Part shown: positions 17,401 to 26,172 of the stretch, one piece after another
Numbering within the stretch: position 1 is the stretch's first letter
Layout of the letters: the number at the start of each line of letters is the position of its first letter
Assembly (NCBI GenBank): GCA_021604865.1
Contig: BQJU01000011.1
Location: 1 to 64,000, forward strand
DNA: 64,000 nucleotides
Direction: 5' to 3'
Origin: Saprospiraceae bacterium
GTDB lineage: Bacteria > Bacteroidota > Bacteroidia > Chitinophagales > Saprospiraceae
Translations under genes and position numbers: made by a program
The notes under the pieces: model-generated
Seen by the model: only the letters and a program-made list of their open reading frames with translations
Database searches by the model: none
What the model was told of the DNA's origin: nothing

Positions 17401-19856
17401 CTTCTTATGGAAGTACTGGAAACTATACGGATATCCTGTTAGCTGCCAATGGCTGCGATAGCATTGTCAACCTTGATCTGACGGTAGCGACCAATCCCGT
17501 GACTAACCTCAATATCAGCATTTGTCAGGGGAGTTCTTATATGGTAGGCGATTCAACCTATACCCTGAGTGGATCATATACCAACCTACTCACCTCTTCC
17601 GTGGGTTGTGACAGTACGGTCAATCTGACCCTCAACGTTACCAGTTTCTATGAAACACCGGTATCCGCGAGCATTTGTGATGGCGAAAGCTACCTCTTGG
17701 GTTCGGATCCTTATACCGAGACCGGAGAATATTCCGCTCAATTCCTGGCCCAGGATGGCTGTGATAGTTTTGTCTATTTAAGCTTGACCGTTTTTGATAT
17801 TCCACTAACAACCTTAGATATTACCATTTGTGACGGTGAAAGTGTAACAGTGGGCAATACTCCTTATACAACCACAGGTGTATTTAATGAAACCCTTACG
17901 GCCTTTACGGGTTGTGATAGTTTGGTTACGCTTAACCTGACTGTCAATGACGTTTACACCACCGATTTAGTGGTATCTATATGTGATGGCGATGGTTTTC
18001 CTGTAGGTAATTCCATTTATACCGAAGCGGGAGATTATCAGGATATTCTGGTAGCTGCCAATGGTTGTGATAGTACAGTAAACCTCAACTTGAATGTCAT
18101 CCCAATAGAGCAAACCAGCCTGGATATTACCATCTGTGAGGGAGAATCGTATCCCGTTGGCGGATCGATTTATTCCAGTTCAGGTAATTATCAGGATGTG
18201 ATTATGGCTAGTACTGGCTGTGATAGTATTGTAAACCTTGAATTGACCGTTATTCCCACGCTGGAAACATTCCTAATAGAAAACATCTGTGACGGCGATA
18301 CCTACCAGGTAGGCAACTCTGTATATACAGTGGATGGAAATTACGTAGATTCTCTGGTGGCTGGCACTGGCTGTGACAGCATTGTATATCTCAACTTGAC
18401 TATTGATCCAGTTTATGTTACCGAATTGACTGAAATCATCTGTGATGACGAAACCTATGAAGTAGGTGGCCTTAGCTTTAGTTCTTCAGGTATTTTCCAG
18501 GTCCCACTAAGCAGTGTTTCGGGTTGTGACAGTACCATTATTCTCGACCTGACCACCCATCCATGTGAGCTGGCCATAACCATGAGTGAGGGATCGGTGA
18601 CCTGTTTCGGGCTTTCTGATGGATTCATCGATTTTGCAATGACCATTGGCACACCACCCTATACTTACAACTGGTTTGCACTGGATGGTTCTACAAATGG
18701 TTCTGGTTCCATTGACGGAAATGACTTAAACACTTTGATTAGTGAATTGCCTGCTGGCAATTACCGCATTGTTGTTGTGGATGCTTTTGAGATCGAGTAT
18801 CAGGTTATGGTGACCATCCAACAACCTGACCCAATTGATCTGGCTCTGGCGCTTTCCGACTATGGCGGCTACAATACAAGTTGTAATTATGAAAATGACG
18901 GGTTTATCCAATCTACTGTCACCGGAGGCGTCCTTCCGTACCAATACCAATGGTCGAATGGAGACAATGGAACAGGAATTGATGAATTGGTTGCCGGAAA
19001 TTATAACCTATTGATCACGGACTCTAATGGGTGCGAAGAATCAGCAAGTGCCAATCTTGATGCTCCCCAGGCAATGTTTGGCCAGGCGGAGGTAACTGAT
19101 CCAGCTTGTTTTGGAGATACACAGGGGATCATAAATGTTACAGAAGCCCAGGGAGGTGTTGGTCCATACCTCTACAGCATTAACAATCAGGCATTTACTT
19201 CCTCTTCTCTGTTTGCAAATCTGGCGGTAGGGGAATATGAATTACAAATCCAGGATGCGAATGGATGTGTCTGGGAAGAGAATTATACTATTCTGCAACC
19301 TGAAGAACTGATCGTTGACCTCGGAGAAGATATCTTCATCAAATTAGGAGAATCTGCACAGTTGGAGGCATTTACCACTTATCCTGTTGATGCGTATCAA
19401 TGGAAGAATAGCGTGACTCTGGACTGTTTTGGTGATACATTGGACCTGGATTGTTTCAATCCAAATGCTTCACCGATGTTTACGTCTACTTATGTCGTTA
19501 CCGTAGTTGATGAAAATGGATGTTCCAATTCTGATGAAATTACCGTCTTTGTTGACAGAAGAAGGCAAGTCTATATTCCAAATGTCTTTTCTCCTAATGG
19601 CGATGGCCAAAACGACAACTTTTACGTTTACACTGGACCAGATGTTGCACAAATCAAGAGCTTCCTTATTTTCAACCGGTGGGGAGAGGCCGTTTATGAA
19701 CTTTATGGCTTTCCATCAAATGACCCTGATTATGGCTGGAACGGAATGCATCGTGGACAATTAATGAATACGGGCGTATATGTCTATTATGCCGTGGTTG
19801 AATTTCTGGATGGAGAAGTGATTGAGTATAAAGGGGATATTACCTTGATGAAATAG
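14406..19856 (+). CDS. Giant T9SS-secreted repeat protein with SprB repeats and a type B (CHU_C) sorting domain
   Basis: An 1816-aa secreted protein. The start at 14406 gives a standard signal peptide (MKRILLSTVLLFF ... GFGQQ); the frame is open from 14364. Residues about 20-165 form a Cys-rich N-terminal domain, then one Ig/PKD-like domain to about 250. Residues about 255-1385 are 22 tandem repeats of mostly 51 aa, each with an IC(D/E)G(D/E) motif and a GCDS(I/T)V motif, so two Cys per repeat. Three SprB-like repeats follow (each with a Cys and a PYxYxW-like motif), then a PKD-like domain. The last 95 residues are a gliding-motility-type C-terminal domain (IPNVFSPNGDGQND, FNRWGE, YKGDITLMK) that directs export by T9SS and surface attachment. 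Likely an adhesin or surface filament; exact role unknown. Confidence 0.9.
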   Translation: MKRILLSTVLLFFTILGFGQQPPGGCPDDMVILTSLCSEACVLCMGFDGYIGSNSATDLGEAPDGFCAPQLHNTQWLGFVAGTPSISMNITAFNCDSGNGLQIGIYNTLDCTDFSLVSNCEPTMPENIPFVFNATGLMPGGIYFLVIDGNFGDICEFSIDVTSGLAEAPPIVGNTAIVGVGPFCPGGTFDFGVAGVSGASIYEWTLNGAPAGYEQNISVSVPTSGSSFELCVTPSNPCETGPQTCQTFPITPLPPIVESATICDGDVYTLGNTSFNTTGTYNFSSFTDEGCLQQYTLHLTVVPPVFAQVQGEICEGEVFSVHDNFGNNEIFTQAGVYQVLLQASNSGCDSVLTVELIVHPFYNNVLQESICEGESIVITDGINTYTHTTTGAYSHVLQSSEGCDSLVNLALFVYPVPSPVYIIETICPDEYFFIGDFFAFNSPGIHTATIESIGGCDSTVTVNLSINDPLTTIDTTICPGQEVVIGSETYDVTGFYTTTLTSYLGCDSIVELDLIVQTPIETILNTAICEGDSVLLGSTYYYANGTYMDVLTATSGCDSTVTLNLTVNNNSVTDLLEEICAGSGYAVGDSTYTSTGNYQNILPASNGCDSIVNLDLRVLTEITNDLDAEICDGDTYEVGDSTFTVTGQYSVVLMAQAGCDSTVNLDLTVLEIPETLLDIAICFGNTYEVGNSSYSTNGSFTDVLTASTGCDSIVMLDLEVIEAYRDTLNIAICTGLTYQVGTSVYGDPGSYIDTLTASIGCDSIVYLFLQVEDVLRDTLFIEICEGDSYPLGNNTYNQTGFYNESFITSQGCDSVASLDLTVHPILYTELTESICDGESFAVGGSVYTQTGNFQDIFSSEVTGCDSVVNLILTVLNVPEVSLVEAICDGESFSVGTSSYNSSGSYVDTLMAINGCDSIVSLDLTVLDVPITALVEAICDGDSYPVGNSSYNQAGNSVDTLTAANGCDSIVFLNLTILDVPVTNLTELICDGFTFEVGSSSYGSTGNYTDILLAANGCDSIVNLDLTVATNPVTNLNISICQGSSYMVGDSTYTLSGSYTNLLTSSVGCDSTVNLTLNVTSFYETPVSASICDGESYLLGSDPYTETGEYSAQFLAQDGCDSFVYLSLTVFDIPLTTLDITICDGESVTVGNTPYTTTGVFNETLTAFTGCDSLVTLNLTVNDVYTTDLVVSICDGDGFPVGNSIYTEAGDYQDILVAANGCDSTVNLNLNVIPIEQTSLDITICEGESYPVGGSIYSSSGNYQDVIMASTGCDSIVNLELTVIPTLETFLIENICDGDTYQVGNSVYTVDGNYVDSLVAGTGCDSIVYLNLTIDPVYVTELTEIICDDETYEVGGLSFSSSGIFQVPLSSVSGCDSTIILDLTTHPCELAITMSEGSVTCFGLSDGFIDFAMTIGTPPYTYNWFALDGSTNGSGSIDGNDLNTLISELPAGNYRIVVVDAFEIEYQVMVTIQQPDPIDLALALSDYGGYNTSCNYENDGFIQSTVTGGVLPYQYQWSNGDNGTGIDELVAGNYNLLITDSNGCEESASANLDAPQAMFGQAEVTDPACFGDTQGIINVTEAQGGVGPYLYSINNQAFTSSSLFANLAVGEYELQIQDANGCVWEENYTILQPEELIVDLGEDIFIKLGESAQLEAFTTYPVDAYQWKNSVTLDCFGDTLDLDCFNPNASPMFTSTYVVTVVDENGCSNSDEITVFVDRRRQVYIPNVFSPNGDGQNDNFYVYTGPDVAQIKSFLIFNRWGEAVYELYGFPSNDPDYGWNGMHRGQLMNTGVYVYYAVVEFLDGEVIEYKGDITLMK
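15168..18563 (+). repeat. Tandem array of 22 coding repeats of about 153 bp
   Basis: About 3.4 kb inside the giant T9SS cargo gene. Units are 50-55 codons in the first part and almost all exactly 51 codons later. Protein consensus: ICDGDSYxVGxSxY, xxTGxYxDxLxAxxGCDS, then IVxLxLTV. DNA copies have diverged at synonymous sites, so the array is not a recent expansion. Confidence 0.92.
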
Positions 19857-19860
19857 AAAA

Positions 19861-19903
19861 AGCGGGAAGTTGTTCTTAAACAACTTCCCGCTTCTACTTT
19901 TTA
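19861..19903. terminator. Bidirectional terminator between the giant gene and lipA
   Basis: Perfect 14-bp stem (19861-19874 with 19879-19892, loop of 4), T-rich on the plus strand and with an A-run just before it on the plus strand, so it can serve both convergent genes. Confidence 0.85.
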
Positions 19904-19945
19904 CTGACAACCAAAAGCAGGTTGATATTTTTAATCTTTTCTCTC

Positions 19946-20818
19946 CTAAAGGTGCCTTTCCGCGTGATAGGAAGACCGGACTAGCGGGCCACTTTCTACA
20001 AAATCGAACCCTTTTTCCAGGCCAACAGCTTTATACTCGGCAAATTTATCGGGGTGGATATAGTCAGCCACTTCAAGGTGCATCTTTGTGGGTTGTAGGT
20101 ATTGGCCAATGGTCAATACATCACAGCCATGCGCAACTAAGTCATCCATTATTTGAAAGACTTCCTCATCGGTTTCTCCCAAGCCTACCATGATACCAGA
20201 CTTCGTACGTTTTCCAAAGTCTTTGGTACGCTGAATTTGCTCCAGGCTGCGGTGATATTTAGCTTGAGGGCGCACCTTGCGATAGAGGCGCTCTACCGTT
20301 TCCATATTATGGGAAACCACTTCCTGCCCTGCGCTAATCATACGTTCCAGCGCATCCCAGGTAGCCCGAACATCGGGAATGAGGGTCTCAATCGTTGTTT
20401 CAGGGGAATACTCCTTGACCAATTTTACGGTCTGGTGCCAGATTTCTGCTCCGCGATCTTTACGTTCGTCCCGGTTAACTGAAGTAATAACTGCGTGTTT
20501 AACCTCCATTAGTTTGATGGCTTCAGCTACACGCCGTGGTTCGTCTTCATCATACTCGGGTGGGCGGCCAGTCTTCACCGCACAGAAGGAACAAGAACGG
20601 GTACAGGTATTGCCCAGGATCATGAAAGTAGCAGTCCCAGCGCCCCAACATTCCCCCATATTGGGGCAATTACCACTTTGGCATATCGTGTGCAGGTTGT
20701 ATTCATCCACCAGAGTCCTCACCTTTTTATATTCCTGGCCGATGGGTAGTTTGACCCTCAGCCATTCCGGTTTTCTGGCTCTTGGTGTTTTACGTTCTAC
20801 TATTGGCAATTCCAGCAT
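19946..20818 (-). CDS. lipA: Lipoyl synthase
   Basis: A 290-aa radical SAM enzyme of usual LipA length. It inserts two sulfurs into protein-bound octanoyl groups to make lipoyl cofactor for the E2 subunits of 2-oxoacid dehydrogenases. Auxiliary Fe-S cluster cysteines are C46, C51 and C57 ([12 protein letters not shown]), and the radical SAM cluster is C72-x3-C76-x2-C79 (CTRSCSFC). The C-terminal RSSYHAER motif supplies the conserved Arg-Ser-Ser. Cytoplasmic. It stands alone; the E1 it indirectly serves (sucA) is in this window at 59205-61964, but lipB is not. Confidence 0.96.
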   Translation of the reverse strand: MLELPIVERKTPRARKPEWLRVKLPIGQEYKKVRTLVDEYNLHTICQSGNCPNMGECWGAGTATFMILGNTCTRSCSFCAVKTGRPPEYDEDEPRRVAEAIKLMEVKHAVITSVNRDERKDRGAEIWHQTVKLVKEYSPETTIETLIPDVRATWDALERMISAGQEVVSHNMETVERLYRKVRPQAKYHRSLEQIQRTKDFGKRTKSGIMVGLGETDEEVFQIMDDLVAHGCDVLTIGQYLQPTKMHLEVADYIHPDKFAEYKAVGLEKGFDFVESGPLVRSSYHAERHL

Positions 20819-20837
20819 TAAATCTCTTCTTTGATTA

Positions 20838-20864
20838 TAAAAAAATGGCGAACTTTCATTCGCC
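20838..20864 (-). terminator. Terminator upstream of lipA, ending the 20935-21744 gene
   Basis: On the minus strand a 6-bp stem (GGCGAA/TTCGCC arms at 20847-20852 and 20859-20864) is followed by a run of T. It separates lipA from the gene before it. Confidence 0.6.
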
Positions 20865-20934
20865 TTTTCTTATGCTACAAAACAAAATTACCCGCAGGTA
20901 AGTTGAGTTGCTTTCGACAAAGAGTCAATATGAT

Positions 20935-21744
20935 TTACCAACGCTTGCCGAGTTGCAAATTTATATAAAAGTTGATGAATAGTGGTGAATTTTCGACATT
21001 CTCCAATGTCTCCACCATAATAGGTACCTTTTTAAAATAAAAATCGACCATTATGCCAGCTTCCATAGCTTTTACAAATTCATCAAAAGCTCCCCAATCA
21101 AAGTGCAGCGCAAATTTGGCGTGTCCACCTGGGATGGCTGATACTTCTCCCAGCCCTTTTCCAAAACCAGAGCCCCCATAAATCCGGGTAATGTTTAAAA
21201 AGTCGGCTGCATTATCAGCTCCATATTTTTCACTGCGAATGGAGGTATTACCTGTAGGATTTTCCGAATGCACCAAATCGAGGTAATAGGGTTTGAGCAA
21301 GCCAAGTGTAGGGCCTACTTCATAACTGATCCCAACTGCTAGTCCACGCCGTTTGGCTTTTTCAGAAAAGTATCTTTTTTCTCCATATCCCCCTCTCAGG
21401 GCAAAGAGATTATTTTGCTTACCATATATAAAGGCCCTGGACACTTCATTGGAAGTACCGGCCTGGAAATAATCAAAACTCTGCCGAAATTCCCGGACGT
21501 GTTTGATTTCGCCAATCTCAATATTGTAAAAACGAGTTAAATAATAGGTTTTCAATTGGGCAATATTGACCCCAATAGCAAAACCGTTGGTCTGTAACAG
21601 CTTCAGATCGACGGTAAATTCCCGGTTATAGACATAACCTTTATCATCTTCATAATAATTTTGGCCACCAGGCAGTCGAGTCTGCGCCATTAAAATTGTT
21701 GCGAACAACAAACACAGGGAAAAGGTAAGTAAGGTATTCTTCAT
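20935..21744 (-). CDS. Secreted/outer-membrane hypothetical protein
   Basis: A 269-aa protein with a cleavable signal peptide (MKNTLLTFSLCLLFATILMAQ). The mature part has alternating polar/hydrophobic stretches rich in Gly and aromatic residues, for example KGYVYNREFTVDLKLLQTNG and LAVGISYEVGPTLGLLKPYY, and ends FYINLQLGKRW with a terminal aromatic, which fits an outer-membrane beta-barrel. I recall similar unnamed proteins across Bacteroidota but no assigned function. Monocistronic, with a terminator at 20838-20864. Confidence 0.7.
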   Translation of the reverse strand: MKNTLLTFSLCLLFATILMAQTRLPGGQNYYEDDKGYVYNREFTVDLKLLQTNGFAIGVNIAQLKTYYLTRFYNIEIGEIKHVREFRQSFDYFQAGTSNEVSRAFIYGKQNNLFALRGGYGEKRYFSEKAKRRGLAVGISYEVGPTLGLLKPYYLDLVHSENPTGNTSIRSEKYGADNAADFLNITRIYGGSGFGKGLGEVSAIPGGHAKFALHFDWGAFDEFVKAMEAGIMVDFYFKKVPIMVETLENVENSPLFINFYINLQLGKRW

Positions 21745-22033
21745 AAGGTATCATATTGAATAGTACATCCGGAATGCACCCTCGTTTACAATATTTGACT
21801 AGGAGGTTGAAAAAATTTATCCATTAGTATACTAATCCTTGTCTTTACTAACGAAAAAAGCTGGGCGGTTAAGGCGTTGAAAATCCAAAATCCGGAATTT
21901 CCCTCTAAATTTAGGAAAAATACAGAACAAATGATATTCTTATTTACGTTTGGTCAGTAAATAATGGTTTGTAATTGGAAGAAAATGTTGCTGGAAGACA
22001 ATATAACCCATTAAGCTTCACGTGTTATCCTCC

Positions 22034-22534
22034 TTATACCTTGCACTTAAAAAACTCTATTAACGAACGATGGTTACGCATCAAAGATTGAGATACTTCA
22101 TGGAGTTGCTCAAAATTGAGCATCAGGAATTGCAATTCCTTGGGTAGGTCATCTACTTTTTTGGCTTGAAAATGAAAGCAGGCATTGATGCCTTTTAATA
22201 CGGCCTCCAGTTCATTGGCTTTGTACATAAACTGCTCTAAAAGTTCTTTTTCTCCTTTGGAAAATTGCTGGAAGTTCGTTGTCGCTCTATCCAGGGTTTC
22301 CAGATCACTCAAGTTTTTTTGAGTCAGATCTACAATAGATATCTGGAAAAGATGGGAGAATTTCAGCAGGTTGCAAATTTTAGGCTCTGCAGTTCCATTT
22401 TCGTAAGAAGCAACATTCCCCCGGTTTAATCCAACTTTACTGGCAAGTTCTTCTTGGCTCATTCCTAGCCTTTTGCGCAAACACCGAATATTTTGTTGCA
22501 AAAAGCTCACCACATTAGTACTAATAGTGTCCAT
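22034..22534 (-). CDS. XRE-family helix-turn-helix regulator
   Basis: A 166-aa regulator. Residues 13-67 form a Cro/C1-type helix-turn-helix (RCLRKRLGMSQEELASKVGL, then ASYENGTAEP). The C-terminal 95 residues are helical and lack any recognised ligand domain. Cytoplasmic. It is divergent from the ECF sigma factor gene across 247 bp, so it might control that promoter; this is a guess from position only. Confidence 0.85.
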   Translation of the reverse strand: MDTISTNVVSFLQQNIRCLRKRLGMSQEELASKVGLNRGNVASYENGTAEPKICNLLKFSHLFQISIVDLTQKNLSDLETLDRATTNFQQFSKGEKELLEQFMYKANELEAVLKGINACFHFQAKKVDDLPKELQFLMLNFEQLHEVSQSLMRNHRSLIEFFKCKV

Positions 22535-22716
22535 ATCTTATCCTGCTTATTGTTGAATTGGTCTAAAAAATTTCCGAAGTATCATTAAAAATACAATCTA
22601 AGTACCTGTAAAGTTTAAAAGTGTTAACAAATTTAACAAAAAAGATCACACAAATGTAAATTTAAATGTCCTGACCGCTACATATTCAATGAAACGATTC
22701 TAAATAGGTAATTTAA

Positions 22717-22748
22717 TTTGCAAAATTGAAGTTTAAACCTTAAGTTTG
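22717..22748 (+). promoter_or_regulatory. Promoter of the ECF sigma factor gene
   Basis: TTTG at 22717-22720 and TAAGTTTG at 22741-22748, 20 nt apart, fit the Bacteroidota housekeeping consensus. The leader to 22782 is about 25 nt. Confidence 0.7.
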
Positions 22749-22781
22749 TAAATAATAATTACAAAATATAAATCACCGGCC

Positions 22782-23306
22782 ATGATATACGAAATCCAGA
22801 ATCAAATACAAGACCAGCTCGACAGAATAAGTAATTCTTTACGTGCCTTTTCCTTAAAATTAACTGGCAATAACGACGATGCAGAAGATTTGTATCAGGA
22901 TACAGCCGTAAGAATTATTACCAACGCAGAGAAATATCACCCCGGCACCAACTTTAAGGCTTGGGCGGTTACCATTATGCGTAATATTTTTATTAACAAC
23001 TATCGCAAAAAAATGCGGCGTAGCATGATCATTGATCAGACGCCTAACAATTATTATTTGAACAGTGGTGACAAAACGGTCATCAACGATGGAGAAATGA
23101 CAGTAGCCTTTAAAGAATTGATGGAAATGGTAGATCAATTGCCGGATGATTTCCGGACGCCATTTATGATGGCCTATGAGGGGTACAAATATGATGAAAT
23201 TGCGGAAGAGTTGGAATCTCCGCTGGGAACAATTAAGAGTCGTATTTTCTTTGCTCGCAAAAAGTTACAGAAAATGTACAAAATTGCGATGAAAGAAAGG
23301 GCTTAA
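22782..23306 (+). CDS. ECF-type RNA polymerase sigma factor
   Basis: A 174-aa sigma-70 family protein with regions 2 and 4 only. Region 2 is at about residues 12-78 (DDAEDLYQDTAVRI, FKAWAVTIMRNIFIN), and region 4 at about 115-170 (LPDDFRTPFMMAYEGYKYDE, GTIKSRIFFARKKL). It directs RNA polymerase to a subset of promoters. No anti-sigma factor gene lies beside it, so its control is not evident. The next gene starts after a strong terminator, so this is a single-gene unit. Confidence 0.92.
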   Translation: MIYEIQNQIQDQLDRISNSLRAFSLKLTGNNDDAEDLYQDTAVRIITNAEKYHPGTNFKAWAVTIMRNIFINNYRKKMRRSMIIDQTPNNYYLNSGDKTVINDGEMTVAFKELMEMVDQLPDDFRTPFMMAYEGYKYDEIAEELESPLGTIKSRIFFARKKLQKMYKIAMKERA

Positions 23307-23362
23307 ACATACTAAGCTACAATATCGTAGCGTTTTAAGATTGAAATTATTTAGCGGCGTAG

Positions 23363-23394
23363 AAAAAGGCCGGGCAGCAATGTCCGGCCTTTTT
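23363..23394 (+). terminator. Rho-independent terminator of the sigma factor gene
   Basis: 11-bp perfect stem AAAAAGGCCGG / CCGGCCTTTTT with a 10-nt loop. It ends just before the subtilase gene and argues against an upstream start for that gene. Confidence 0.9.
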
Positions 23395-23444
23395 ATTTGA
23401 TCAGGAAATTTCTATATTGCAAAATAAAAAACCTATCGTCCCAA

Positions 23445-25310
23445 ATGAGCAAATTAAGCATCAAAAGTGGCAAGGGAGAAATCATCTTGCGGAAGAGTAA
23501 AACCCTTGTTGGTCTGAAAACAGAGGAATCGGTTGAAACCAAAGACCAGGATTATGTAGCATCAGAATTGTTACACAATCTGGGTGGGTTTAATGTTGTA
23601 AGCCTGAACACAGAAGGTGGAAGTGTTGACGACAAACTGGATGAGGTCAGAGAGAAAAAAGAGGTGGAAACCGGTACCCACGTTTATTTTGCTGAAGGCA
23701 GTAACAAACCCGTCATTCCTACTGGAGAGATATACATCGTTTTTTACGAAACTGTCAGCGAGAATGAGCAAAAGGTCGTTTTAGAGGAATTCAAACTGGA
23801 GGTTGTAGAGCGTCGCAGTAAAGACAAACTGGTGGTGAAAGTCACCCCACAATCTCCTAATCCGCTCAAAGTAGCCAATGCCTTACAAAATATTTCCCTG
23901 GTGAAAATTGCCGAGCCTGATCTGGATATTCCCCTGGAGGAATACGCCTTCATTGCTCCTGAAGATGACCTGGTGCCCAATGAATGGCACTTGGAAAATA
24001 ATGGTTTTGTATCCGACGCAAATTATCGCTTAAAAAAAGGGGCTGATGCCAAAGTGGTCAGTGCCTGGCGGCGGCTTGGAAATACGGGCTCCGCAAGTGT
24101 GACCATTGCCATTATCGACAATGGTTTTGATACTTCCCACCCGGATTTGCAACAAAAAGTAGTCAAGCCTTATGACCTTTGGAATCAATCCACCAAATTG
24201 ACGCAGGGTGATCCGCGGTTCACGCACGGTACACCATGTGCCAGCGTAGCGCTTGCCGCCTCTAATGGATCAGGCATCGTAGGTGCTGCACCCAGCGCTA
24301 AGTTTATGCCCGTTAGTGGCACCTCTTTCAGCTTGCGCGCCACGGAGGACATGTTTGACTATTGTATCAAAAATGGTGCAGATATCATAAGTTGCAGTTG
24401 GGGTACCACCGATCACAATTACGACCTTAGTGCGCTGAAAGAAGAAGCGATAGCCAAAGCAGCCCGCCAGGGAAGAAATGGAAAAGGGTGCATCATTTTA
24501 TTTGCTGCCGGCAATGACGATCTGGACTATATTAACTTTTATGCTGCTCATCCTGATGTCATAGCAGTAGGAGCAACCACCAGCCAGGACGAATATGCCA
24601 GCTATTCCAACCGGGGCCGTCAGTTATCCATTTGTGCACCATCCAATGGCGACTGGCCTATCATCGCAGCACGTGCCTGGTGGGATGAAGGACTCTCCTG
24701 GGAAACCGGACAATATAAATTCTGGCGAGATGGTCGTTCGAGAGGCGAGAAATATAAACACTTCGGAGGTACTTCCAGCTCTACTCCGTTAGTAGCCGGC
24801 ATCTGTGCACTTATCCTCTCTGCCAATCCTGACCTTACAGCAAAAGAGGTCAAAAGTATCCTGGAATCAACTGCCGACAAGATCGGTTCACCATCGGATT
24901 ATCAAAACGGACATTCTATAAAATACGGCTATGGACGCATTAATGCAGACAAAGCAGTAGCGGAAGCGCTGAGAAGACGGGAGGTGGTTCAACCTCCTGT
25001 GGAAGTGGCTGAAAAGGTGACTAAAGGCCAGGGATTGTTCCAATTTGATGTGCAAAAACAGGAAGGCCGTGGGTATGGCGTGCAAATTGGTGCTTTTTAT
25101 GAATACGGCAATGTATTGATACAGGCAGAAAAGCTACAACGCCAATTTGGCCAGAAAGTGGTCGTCAACATCAATGAATTAAATGGAAAAACGGTTTATA
25201 AAGTAGTGGTTGGCGCCTTCAGCAATAAAAATGATGCTACTTCACTTGCCAGCCGCATGAAATCCAGCGGAGTAGATGGTTTTGTAAGAAATCTGGCTGA
25301 TTTGGTATAA
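23445..25310 (+). CDS. S8 (subtilisin-like) serine protease with C-terminal SPOR domain
   Basis: A 621-aa protein from the ATG at 23445; the frame is open from 23397, but that start abuts a terminator. Residues 1-170 form an N-terminal region without signal peptide. The S8 domain (about 180-520) has the full triad: Asp225 (AIIDNGFDTSHPD), His261 (THGTPCAS) and Ser444 (GGTSSSTPLVAG), with oxyanion Asn357. Residues about 545-621 are a SPOR domain (GYGVQIGAFYEYGN, YKVVVGAFSNK, ending FVRNLADLV). SPOR domains bind glycan strands lacking stem peptides, which lie in the periplasm, so the lack of a signal peptide is odd. A very similar SPOR tail occurs in the thioredoxin-like protein at 55114. Confidence 0.88.
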   Translation: MSKLSIKSGKGEIILRKSKTLVGLKTEESVETKDQDYVASELLHNLGGFNVVSLNTEGGSVDDKLDEVREKKEVETGTHVYFAEGSNKPVIPTGEIYIVFYETVSENEQKVVLEEFKLEVVERRSKDKLVVKVTPQSPNPLKVANALQNISLVKIAEPDLDIPLEEYAFIAPEDDLVPNEWHLENNGFVSDANYRLKKGADAKVVSAWRRLGNTGSASVTIAIIDNGFDTSHPDLQQKVVKPYDLWNQSTKLTQGDPRFTHGTPCASVALAASNGSGIVGAAPSAKFMPVSGTSFSLRATEDMFDYCIKNGADIISCSWGTTDHNYDLSALKEEAIAKAARQGRNGKGCIILFAAGNDDLDYINFYAAHPDVIAVGATTSQDEYASYSNRGRQLSICAPSNGDWPIIAARAWWDEGLSWETGQYKFWRDGRSRGEKYKHFGGTSSSTPLVAGICALILSANPDLTAKEVKSILESTADKIGSPSDYQNGHSIKYGYGRINADKAVAEALRRREVVQPPVEVAEKVTKGQGLFQFDVQKQEGRGYGVQIGAFYEYGNVLIQAEKLQRQFGQKVVVNINELNGKTVYKVVVGAFSNKNDATSLASRMKSSGVDGFVRNLADLV

Positions 25311-25315
25311 TTACA

Positions 25316-26038
25316 TTACCAGGTACGATTTGAAAACCATCCAGGTAAATCTTCATCTGGCTCGGCATCTTTTTGGCGTTCAGTCTTCGTCTTTTCAAAA
25401 ATATCGGGATCCAAAAATGTTTGGGGGGGCTGTTCTGGTTCATTCTCCCAGGAGTAAACTTTTTTCTCCTCATCACGCTCAATGCGGTCACGAAACCAAT
25501 AGGCTGTAAAGATGCCTGCCAGACCACCCAGCAGGTGGCTCTCCCAGGAAATACCCTCTTGTCCAGGTAAAATACCCATAAACATAGAGCCATAATAAAA
25601 AACCACTATCAGTGCTAGGGCTATGGATTTTAAATTGCGCCGGAAAATACCATTCCAGAAAACAAAGGCGACCAATCCATAAACGACACCACTGGCACCA
25701 ATATGAAAAACACCCCGACCAAAACCCCAAACCGCTAGGCCAGTCAGCAAGTAAATCATGATAAAAGCGGGAATGGCCACTCGACGGTAAAAAAAGAGGA
25801 TCATCGCACTAAGAAAAAAAAGTGGTGGCGTATTGGCAAAAAGATGAGCCCAATTGGAGTGCAGCAAGGGCGAAAAGATCACTCCCCGTAAACCGATCAG
25901 GTTTCTCGGAAATACACCATACACGCCAAGGTCCAGGTGAAGTAAGGTCTGAACCAGGTGAATGGCCCACAACAACAGAACAAACTGAGCAGGCAGCAAT
26001 AAACTCTGTGTTATACGATTTGGCTGTTTTGTAGTCAT
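25316..26038 (-). CDS. Rhomboid-family intramembrane serine protease
   Basis: A 240-aa integral membrane protein from the ATG at 26038 (the frame is open to 26095, but 26038 gives a typical start). It has about six membrane segments. The catalytic dyad is Ser116 in GASGVVYG and His168 in SHLLGGLAG, and the NWAHLFAN segment (62-69) matches the rhomboid TM2 motif. It cleaves TM segments of other membrane proteins; substrates unknown. The C-terminal 60 residues are cytoplasmic and charged. It is convergent with the subtilase gene, with 5 bp between stops. Confidence 0.93.
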   Translation of the reverse strand: MTTKQPNRITQSLLLPAQFVLLLWAIHLVQTLLHLDLGVYGVFPRNLIGLRGVIFSPLLHSNWAHLFANTPPLFFLSAMILFFYRRVAIPAFIMIYLLTGLAVWGFGRGVFHIGASGVVYGLVAFVFWNGIFRRNLKSIALALIVVFYYGSMFMGILPGQEGISWESHLLGGLAGIFTAYWFRDRIERDEEKKVYSWENEPEQPPQTFLDPDIFEKTKTERQKDAEPDEDLPGWFSNRTW

Positions 26039-26172
26039 TGGCAAAATAGAATTGGTCAATATGCAACTGTTAAAAGCAGTAAATAGTTGTACCAAGATAA
26101 ACCTTCTTACTAATTATTCGCTGAACTAATGCATATTCCGGATCAAACCAAGTTTCGCCAAGATCGATTAGA

